Source of the DNA: Clostridiales bacterium
GTDB lineage: Bacteria; Bacillota; Clostridia; Oscillospirales; Oscillospiraceae
Assembly (NCBI GenBank): GCA_021200895.1
Contig: JAJQFX010000001.1
Coordinates: 1-5,475 of the forward strand
Reading direction: 5' to 3'
DNA: 5,475 bases
Shown: piece by piece, positions 1 to 4,257 of the stretch
Layout of the letters: each line of letters starts with the position of its first letter
How positions within the stretch are numbered: the stretch's first letter is position 1
The notes under the pieces: model-generated
Told to the model about the DNA's origin: nothing
What the model saw: the letters and a program-made list of their open reading frames with translations, nothing else
The model's database searches: none
Made by a program: the position numbers and the translations under genes

Positions 1-88
1 TCGGCGGAGCGAGAAAAGTAAGCCCCGCCCTGGCAAGGGCAAGCCGTTGTTCCTTCAACGAACCATATCTAAGGAACGCTCCGTCGGC
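1..88. other. Candidate structured RNA or leader segment, partly cut by the window edge
   Basis: Bases 1-11 can pair with 77-87 in an 11-bp helix with two G-U wobbles. The enclosed stretch holds two small hairpins: GCCCT/AGGGC at 27-31 and 36-40 (loop GGCA), and CGTTG/CAACG at 45-49 and 56-60. Together they make a three-way junction with purine-rich joining segments. A competing helix pairs GTTCCTT (49-55) with AAGGAAC (71-77). No convincing protein reading frame covers the stretch. I do not recognise a known riboswitch, tRNA, 6S, tmRNA or RNase P signature. The left end may be truncated, and the strand is unknown because the helices form almost equally on both. It could equally be part of a dispersed intergenic repeat. 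Confidence 0.3.
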
Positions 89-90
89 AA

Positions 91-165
91 CCCCTCAGTC
101 AGCTTCGCTGACAGCTCCGCCGTCAAGCGGCATTTCCGCTGCGCTCCCTACCCTTTCAGGGGAGC
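91..165. repeat. Intergenic multi-hairpin repeat element, Clostridia type
   Basis: Three consecutive hairpins are visible: GTCAGC/GCTGAC at 98-103 and 107-112 (loop TTC), AGCGG/CCGCT at 126-130 and 136-140, and GCTCCC/GGGAGC at 143-148 and 160-165. The opening CCCCTCAGTC, the GACAGCTCC after the first hairpin and the closing AGGGGAGC resemble short palindromic elements scattered between genes in GC-rich gut Clostridia. That resemblance is from memory, not from a search. The AGCGG/CCGCT hairpin sits where I would expect a direct run into the last stem, so this copy may be a longer variant. There is no coding potential. Only one copy is in the window, so repetitiveness is inferred. Confidence 0.5.
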
Positions 166-248
166 AAAAAACGCTGAGATTACAACAACCTCCTGCCGCC
201 CCTGAGAGGATATGGAGGCGCAGCGCCGGAAAATCCCGCGAAAACCAC

Positions 249-277
249 TGTACACCGGCGGCGAAAGCAATTATAAT
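249..277 (+). promoter_or_regulatory. Sigma-A-type promoter for mtaB
   Basis: A perfect -10 box TATAAT lies at 272-277. A 4-of-6 -35 box TGTACA lies at 249-254, with an ideal 17-nt spacer. Transcription would start near 283-284, giving a 5' untranslated region of about 105 nt before the mtaB start at 389. The structured elements at 1-165 would then lie upstream of the mtaB transcript and not inside it. Confidence 0.6.
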
Positions 278-282
278 AGGGC

Positions 283-327
283 AGAGACGCCCCGTCGGCC
301 CCCTGTGGTATCGATTTGCCCGTCTCT
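283..327. other. Inverted repeat at the start of the mtaB leader
   Basis: AGAGACG (283-289) is exactly complementary to CGTCTCT (321-327). In the mtaB transcript this would put a 7-bp stem with a 31-nt loop at the extreme 5' end, because transcription is predicted to start at about 283-284. Such 5'-terminal stems can protect mRNA from decay. It could also be a DNA-level dyad bound by a regulator. The pairing is seen directly; the role is inferred. Confidence 0.35.
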
Positions 328-334
328 CACCGAT

Positions 335-363
335 ATTATACCGATTCCCGGCAGAAAATGCAA
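335..363 (-). promoter_or_regulatory. Possible minus-strand promoter facing the mtaB promoter
   Basis: On the minus strand a perfect TATAAT occupies 340-335. A weak -35 TTGCAT (3 of 6) lies at 363-358, with a 17-nt spacer. Transcription would start near 328 and run leftward through the structured region towards the window edge, perhaps as the leader of a divergent gene outside the window. The -35 is poor, and AT-rich six-mers like this can arise by chance, so the call is tentative. Confidence 0.22.
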
Positions 364-388
364 CAGAAGAAAGCGAGCGACCCACCTC

Positions 389-1711
389 ATGCGATTTGCC
401 ATTTACACCCTGGGCTGCAAGGTCAACCAGTACGAAACTCAGGCCATGGAGACCATCCTCCAGCAGCGGGGACACACCCTCACCGACTTCCACGCCCCGG
501 CGGACGCCTACATCGTGAACACCTGCTCCGTCACCGCCGTCAGCGACAAAAAGTGCCGTAATATGCTGCGCCGGGTGAAGAAGCTGGCCCCGGACAGCGT
601 GCTGGCCGTCTGCGGCTGCTACGCCCAGGCCAAACCGGAGGAGGTGGCCGCCCTGGGGGCGGACGTGGTCTATGGCACAGGGAAGCGGCTGGAGTTTCTG
701 GACGCGGTGGAGCAGGCGGTGGCCCAGCGCCGCCAGCACCTGGAGGTGGACGACGCCCTGCGCCGCAAAAGCCCCTTCGAGGTGCTGCCCGCCGGAGGGC
801 TGCCAGGCCGCACCAGGGCGCTCTTAAAAGTGGAGGACGGCTGCGCCAACTTCTGCACCTACTGCATCATCCCCTACACCCGGGGGCCGGTGCGGTCTGA
901 GCCGCTGGAGGACGCGGTGGCCCAGGCCAAGGGGCTGGCGAAGGCGGGGTATCAGGAAATCGTGGTGACGGGCATCGAAATCTCCTCCTGGGGGAAGGAG
1001 CTGCCGGGGGACGCCACCCTTATCGACCTGCTGGAGGCCGTCTGCCGCGCTGTCCCCGACCTGCGGATACGGATGGGCTCCCTGGAGCCGAGGACGGTGA
1101 CGGAGGACTTCTGCCGCCGGGCGGCTGCGCTCCCCAACCTCTGCCCCCACTTCCATCTCAGCCTGCAATCGGGCTGCGACGCCACCCTGAAGCGGATGAA
1201 CCGCCGGTACGACACCGCCCGGTTCCTGGAGAGCTGCCGCCTGCTGCGGCAGTGGTTTGACCGGCCCGCCATCACCACCGACCTGATTTGCGGCTTCGCG
1301 GGGGAGACGGAGGAGGAGTTTGCCGAGACGCTGGCCTTCCTGCCCCAGGCCCGGTTCTCCGCCATGCACATCTTCCCCTACTCCCGCCGCAGCGGCACGG
1401 TGGCAGACCGGCTGCCGGGGCAGCTGCCCAACGCCGTGAAGGAGGAACGCTGCCATCAGGCCGCCGCCGTCGCCCGGGCGTTGCAGGAGGACTACCTGAA
1501 CCAGTTCGTGGGGGAGACCCTTCCCGTCCTCTTTGAGGAGACGGCGGAGGGCGCGCCCGCCGGGGAGGGGCTGTGGCGGGGCCACGCCCCCAACTATGTG
1601 GAGGTGTACGCCTGGGGGCAAGATCTCCACAACGTCCTGCGCAGCGTCGCCGTGGAGCGGGTGGCGGAGGGCAGCCGCCTGGAGGGGCGTATCGTCGGGG
1701 AGGAAAATTAA
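389..1711 (+). CDS. mtaB: tRNA t6A37 methylthiotransferase MtaB
   Basis: This radical SAM iron-sulfur enzyme adds a methylthio group at C2 of N6-threonylcarbamoyladenosine-37, next to the anticodon of tRNAs reading ANN codons, turning t6A into ms2t6A. The 440-residue product has the three family domains. The N-terminal UPF0004 domain carries cluster-binding cysteines C10 (in TLGCKVNQYE), C46 (NTCSV) and C77 (GCYAQ). The radical SAM core carries C152, C156 and C159 in GCANFCTYC. The C-terminal TRAM-like RNA-binding region spans about 370-438. Length is normal for the family. The ATG at 389 gives the conserved start M-R-F-A-I-Y-T-L-G-C. The open frame continues upstream to 212, but those residues are not family-like. 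No good Shine-Dalgarno precedes 389; the purine run at 364-372 is about 16 nt away. TLGCKVNQYE favours MtaB over MiaB or RimO. The gene is GC-rich and appears to be monocistronic. Confidence 0.95.
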   Translation: MRFAIYTLGCKVNQYETQAMETILQQRGHTLTDFHAPADAYIVNTCSVTAVSDKKCRNMLRRVKKLAPDSVLAVCGCYAQAKPEEVAALGADVVYGTGKRLEFLDAVEQAVAQRRQHLEVDDALRRKSPFEVLPAGGLPGRTRALLKVEDGCANFCTYCIIPYTRGPVRSEPLEDAVAQAKGLAKAGYQEIVVTGIEISSWGKELPGDATLIDLLEAVCRAVPDLRIRMGSLEPRTVTEDFCRRAAALPNLCPHFHLSLQSGCDATLKRMNRRYDTARFLESCRLLRQWFDRPAITTDLICGFAGETEEEFAETLAFLPQARFSAMHIFPYSRRSGTVADRLPGQLPNAVKEERCHQAAAVARALQEDYLNQFVGETLPVLFEETAEGAPAGEGLWRGHAPNYVEVYAWGQDLHNVLRSVAVERVAEGSRLEGRIVGEEN

Positions 1712-1727
1712 AAGTTTATTGCGGTTT

Positions 1728-1747
1728 ACAATATTTTATTGTTTTTT
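1728..1747 (+). terminator. Weak terminator-like hairpin after mtaB
   Basis: ACAATA (1728-1733) pairs with TATTGT (1737-1742) across a 3-nt loop, and a T run continues to 1747. The 6-bp stem contains a single G-C pair, so termination would be inefficient. The T run overlaps the predicted -35 box of the next promoter. Nothing stronger lies between mtaB and the regulator gene, so some read-through from mtaB into the cassette is plausible. Confidence 0.25.
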
Positions 1748-1767
1748 CTGCGCCGCTGTGCTATACT
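1739..1767 (+). promoter_or_regulatory. Promoter of the restriction-modification operon
   Basis: An extended -10 element (TGC directly before TATACT at 1762-1767) is paired with a weak -35 TTGTTT at 1739-1744 and a 17-nt spacer. Transcription would start near 1774, about 25 nt before the regulator gene. The extended -10 can compensate for the poor -35. No other promoter was convincing before the nuclease or methyltransferase genes, so all three genes may be driven from here. Confidence 0.55.
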
Positions 1768-1783
1768 GATAAAGGCTGAGTAT
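1763..1783. promoter_or_regulatory. Candidate operator (C-box-like dyad) over the -10 region
   Basis: ATACT (1763-1767) is the exact inverse complement of AGTAT (1779-1783), with 11 nt between. The dyad overlaps the -10 box and the predicted start of transcription, where a repressor would block RNA polymerase. Small Xre regulators of restriction-modification systems typically bind short dyads at their own promoters, so the encoded 68-residue protein is the natural candidate ligand. Five-base half-sites are short enough to occur by chance. Confidence 0.3.
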
Positions 1784-1798
1784 GCAGGAGGGCATGTT

Positions 1799-2005
1799 AT
1801 GACGCATAGCTATGATAAGTTGTGGAAACTGCTGATAGACAGGAAAATGACGAAAACAGAAATGCGTATACAGGCGGGCATTTCAACGAATATGCTTGCG
1901 AAAATGGGCAAGGAAGAGCCTGTCACGATGGAAACCCTTGCAAAGATATGTACCACCCTAAATTGTGGGCTTGATGATATAGTGGAAATACAGAAAGGGG
2001 TTTAG
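1799..2005 (+). CDS. Small Xre/Cro-type HTH regulator, likely controller protein
   Basis: The 68-residue protein is almost entirely a Cro/C1-type helix-turn-helix domain. It has a first helix from about Y5 to R15, the helix-turn-helix at about 18-38 (TKTEMRIQAGIS, then TNMLAKMGK), and C-terminal helices containing the typical METLAKICTTLNC and DDIVEI segments. The ATG at 1799 follows a strong Shine-Dalgarno AGGAGGG (1786-1792) at 6 nt; the frame extends upstream to 1739 but has no such site. The stop is 3 nt before the downstream nuclease gene, so the genes are co-transcribed. The family is known to bind DNA as dimers, and its members often sit beside type II restriction-modification genes. 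From this position I infer a controller (C) protein setting the timing or level of the operon, probably by autoregulation at the dyad at 1763-1783. Whether it activates or represses cannot be read from sequence. Confidence 0.85.
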   Translation: MTHSYDKLWKLLIDRKMTKTEMRIQAGISTNMLAKMGKEEPVTMETLAKICTTLNCGLDDIVEIQKGV

Positions 2006-2008
2006 AAT

Positions 2009-2881
2009 ATGAAATTCTTTAGAGATTATCAACCAGACGAACGAAGAAATTACATAACTCTTTCGACAGGTGAATATTACCCCGATATTTTGGAAGATGC
2101 TTGCCGCCTGTATTTGCCTGTTCTGGAAACTTTTTCTCAAATGTTAAAGTGTTCTGAAAGTTCTCGTGCACTGTTTATGAATATTGCGCAAATGCCTAAC
2201 CAATGGATGCGTATCCAGCTTTGCCGGGTTTTCAGAAAGTATGTTTCTCCCGAAACGCCCGTTGAGATGCTAAAGAAGAAATCACAAGCCCGCAAAATAT
2301 GTGATGACTTTGGGGAAGGCTTTCGCCCTATTCATACTGTTCAAGCCAAATTTGATGCACGCCCTCTGCCCGATGAAGCTTTATGTGCCGTTCTTTGGGA
2401 ATACAAAGAGAGGGGTAAAAAGGGTTATGATTTGACAGATAAATTTTTTGATATGGTGCAAGGGAAATTCCCGGATTTGCTCATTTGGGGTCCCCGTGGT
2501 GCTGGCGCAGATATTCAAGCAAGCAGTATATGGAAAGATTATCCCAACGGAAGTCGCCCGTTAGATTTTATCATTTCCTCTGATGATAAGAAAATAATTT
2601 ATGCTGTTGGACTTGCTCGTTATGATGGTGATAGAGGCGGTGCGCAGGAAGATGACAGAACCGGCGGCTATAAAAACTGCGCTGACGAAGTGTTGCAATA
2701 CGTTCATTCCCATGGGCTAAACACGAAAGTGATTTTTTTGAATGATGGCCCTGGCTTGTTGTTAGGTTCAATGTGGGAAGATTATTGCCGAATTGAAGAA
2801 CGTTATCCCGATGAGGTAAAAGTTATTACATTGCGTATGATAGATGAACGTCTTACACGAGATTGGCTAACAGGTGAATGA
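2009..2881 (+). CDS. Probable type II restriction endonuclease, specificity unknown
   Basis: This is a 290-residue soluble protein with no signal peptide or membrane segment. Its role is inferred mainly from its place between a small HTH regulator and a DNA adenine methyltransferase, in a spacing typical of restriction-modification operons. A plausible nuclease core lies at about 155-245. It holds FPDLLIWGPRGAGAD (154-168), the strand-like RPLDFIIS with D186, then IIYAVGLARYDGDRGG (196-211) and the acidic QEDDRTGG (213-220). This resembles a PD-(D/E)xK fold, but the usual (D/E)-x-K pair after the first aspartate is not evident, since GLAR stands there. Residues 1-150, rich in aromatic and charged residues, may be for DNA recognition. 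The ATG at 2009 follows GAAAGGGG (1993-2000) at 8 nt. The stop is 4 nt before the preferred methyltransferase start, suggesting translational coupling. The gene is AT-richer than mtaB. I cannot name its family or target site; a non-nuclease accessory protein is the alternative. Confidence 0.65.
   Translation: MKFFRDYQPDERRNYITLSTGEYYPDILEDACRLYLPVLETFSQMLKCSESSRALFMNIAQMPNQWMRIQLCRVFRKYVSPETPVEMLKKKSQARKICDDFGEGFRPIHTVQAKFDARPLPDEALCAVLWEYKERGKKGYDLTDKFFDMVQGKFPDLLIWGPRGAGADIQASSIWKDYPNGSRPLDFIISSDDKKIIYAVGLARYDGDRGGAQEDDRTGGYKNCADEVLQYVHSHGLNTKVIFLNDGPGLLLGSMWEDYCRIEERYPDEVKVITLRMIDERLTRDWLTGE
2872..2877 (+). promoter_or_regulatory. Ribosome binding site that sets the methyltransferase start
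   Basis: AGGTGA is complementary to the 3' end of 16S rRNA and lies 8 nt before the ATG at 2886. The earlier GTG at 2874 falls inside this site and has no Shine-Dalgarno of its own, so the ATG at 2886 is preferred. The site sits in the last codons of the nuclease gene, so ribosomes finishing that gene could re-initiate directly. Confidence 0.6.
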
Positions 2882-2885
2882 TAAA

Positions 2886-4214
2886 ATGGCAACAGGTGTA
2901 TCCCCTAAAGGAACTAAAAAGTCGCCCGTTTTGCAAGTTTGCGTAACCTATGATGGGAAAACCGATGAAGCTGATGTTTTGAACGCATTTTATACAGAGT
3001 TTCATACTATTAGCATAATCAACGGCGGTGGAGAAAATAAGCTGTTTTACGGTGATAATCTTGATGCACTGCTATATATGCTGAACAATGGGTATAAGGG
3101 TAAAATAACTTTGATTTATATTGACCCGCCATTTTCAACAACAGCAAACTATGTTAATAGAGATCAGTCACACGCATATAGTGACGCTCTACGGGGTGCC
3201 GAATATGTAGAGTTTCTACGCAAACGGTTGATTGTTATGCGTGAATTGCTTTCGGACAGCGGAAGCATTTATTTGCATCTTGATGGCAATATGGCGTTTA
3301 CAATGAAACTGATTATGGACGAGATTTTCGGTGAGCGAAATTGCAGAGCATTTATAACACGAAAAAAATGCAGCACAAAGAACTATACAAAAAAAACTTA
3401 CGGTAATATTTCTGACTACATTATGTTCTACGCCAAAGGTTCATCCTATGTGTGGAATAGGCCGTTTTCTCCATGGGATTATGACAAAATGATCGAACAG
3501 TATCCCTATGTTGATGAAAAAACAGGACGAAGATATAAAAAAGTTCCTATCCATGCCCCCGGAACAAGAAATGGGGAGACAGGGAAAGAGTGGCGAGGAA
3601 AACTGCCACCAAAAGGCAAGCATTGGCAATATACCCCAAAAAAGCTTGATGAAATGGATGCGGCAGGCGAGATTTATTGGAGTCCCACTGGAAACCCGCG
3701 AAGAAAGGTTTTTTGTGACCCCACTAAAGGAATCCCTGTTCAAGATATTTGGCTTGATTTCCGTGACAGTATAAACCAAGCACAAAAGACAACTGGCTAT
3801 CCCACTGAAAAGAATTTTAATATGCTGAAGCTTATTGTTGAAGCATCCTCTAACCCCGGAGACATCGTTCTTGATTGTTTTGCGGGTAGTGGTACTACTT
3901 TAGGTGCTGCGTTCGATACAGGAAGAAATTGGATTGGTGTTGATAATAGCGCTGAAAGTATAAAGGCAATTTTTAAGCGTTTTGTGACGGGGTTGGAAGT
4001 TTATGGAGATTACGTTAGTAACAACTCTGCTGTACAAATGTCAATAGATATTGCGCCCAAAGTGCCATTTAGCGTTCAAGTGTGTGACGAATACAGGCAA
4101 AGCTATCAAGATATGGAACTTCCTGCTGTGTCGTCCGTGGATTTAAGCGCCAAACAAGCGCCAAAACAGAGCATTAACAACCCCCACAAAACCACAATAT
4201 CTCCTGCTTCCTAA
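2886..4214 (+). CDS. Beta-class site-specific DNA adenine-N6 methyltransferase
   Basis: The enzyme transfers a methyl group from S-adenosylmethionine to adenine at a specific DNA site, protecting the host from the partner nuclease. In the 442-residue product, NKLFYGDNLDALL (from N51) is followed by catalytic motif IV, DPPF, at 80-83. LLSDSGSIYLHLD (121-133) comes next, and the SAM-binding motif FAGSGT is at 332-337, with the ribose-contacting acidic D353 in GVDNS. Motif IV before motif I places it in the beta class. The variable stretch at about 135-300, including the KGKHWQYTPKKLDEMD segment, probably carries the target-recognition region. The fold appears to end near residue 370, leaving a tail of about 70 residues with no recognised motif. 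A GTG at 2874 would add four residues, but the ATG at 2886 has the better ribosome site. The DPPF form usually indicates N6-adenine; N4-cytosine cannot be fully excluded. The recognition site is unknown. The gene is AT-rich, unlike its flanks, and ends inside a shared terminator. Confidence 0.92.
   Translation: MATGVSPKGTKKSPVLQVCVTYDGKTDEADVLNAFYTEFHTISIINGGGENKLFYGDNLDALLYMLNNGYKGKITLIYIDPPFSTTANYVNRDQSHAYSDALRGAEYVEFLRKRLIVMRELLSDSGSIYLHLDGNMAFTMKLIMDEIFGERNCRAFITRKKCSTKNYTKKTYGNISDYIMFYAKGSSYVWNRPFSPWDYDKMIEQYPYVDEKTGRRYKKVPIHAPGTRNGETGKEWRGKLPPKGKHWQYTPKKLDEMDAAGEIYWSPTGNPRRKVFCDPTKGIPVQDIWLDFRDSINQAQKTTGYPTEKNFNMLKLIVEASSNPGDIVLDCFAGSGTTLGAAFDTGRNWIGVDNSAESIKAIFKRFVTGLEVYGDYVSNNSAVQMSIDIAPKVPFSVQVCDEYRQSYQDMELPAVSSVDLSAKQAPKQSINNPHKTTISPAS
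4145..4166 (+). repeat. Two-copy 11-nt tandem repeat in the methyltransferase tail
   Basis: The unit AAGCGCCAAAC (4145-4155) is followed at once by AAGCGCCAAAA (4156-4166), differing only in the last base. Because 11 is not a multiple of three, the two copies are read in different frames. Gain or loss of one unit would shift the frame and replace the last ~16 residues of the protein. With two copies only, active slippage is not expected to be strong. Confidence 0.6.
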
Positions 4215-4257
4215 AAAGAAAAGCGCCCATATCACAGGATATGGGCGCTTTTCTTTT
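4214..4257. terminator. Bidirectional intrinsic terminator between the methyltransferase and aspS
   Basis: Bases 4214-4233 pair perfectly with 4238-4257, giving a 20-bp stem with loop ACAG (4234-4237). The GC-rich middle (GCGCCC/GGGCGC) is flanked by an A-rich left arm and a T-rich right arm, so both transcripts end in a U-rich tract. The TAA of the methyltransferase (4212-4214) and the TAA of aspS (minus strand, 4258-4256) sit at the two feet of the stem, so one element serves both converging genes. Confidence 0.93.

Noticed and set aside
212..388. N-terminal extension of MtaB by 59 residues
   Set aside because: The extension does not resemble the family, whose proteins begin at the TLGCKVNQYE region. 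The predicted promoter -10 at 272-277 would also lie inside it.
1..388. tRNA gene or CRISPR array in the left non-coding region
   Set aside because: The hairpins do not form a cloverleaf with tRNA-conserved bases, and there are no regularly spaced identical repeats.
95..739. Long minus-strand open frame of 214 codons overlapping the left region and mtaB
   Set aside because: It lies antisense to the confident mtaB gene in GC-rich sequence, where stop codons are rare. The translation is low-complexity and has no recognisable domain.
824..1630. Minus-strand open frame of 268 codons inside mtaB
   Set aside because: It is antisense to the radical SAM and TRAM coding sequence. Its Gly/Pro/Arg/His-rich translation is typical of a shadow frame in GC-rich DNA.
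2813..2841. Internal promoter for the methyltransferase (TATGAT at 2836-2841)
   Set aside because: The -10 is acceptable, but no -35-like sequence lies at 16-18 nt, so it is likely chance within AT-rich coding sequence.
2874..2885. GTG start for the methyltransferase
   Set aside because: It overlaps the AGGTGA ribosome site that serves the ATG at 2886 and has no Shine-Dalgarno upstream. The difference is only four residues, so it is not fully excluded.
3441..3785. Minus-strand open frame of 114 codons inside the methyltransferase
   Set aside because: It is antisense to conserved methyltransferase sequence and has no ribosome site or recognisable domain.
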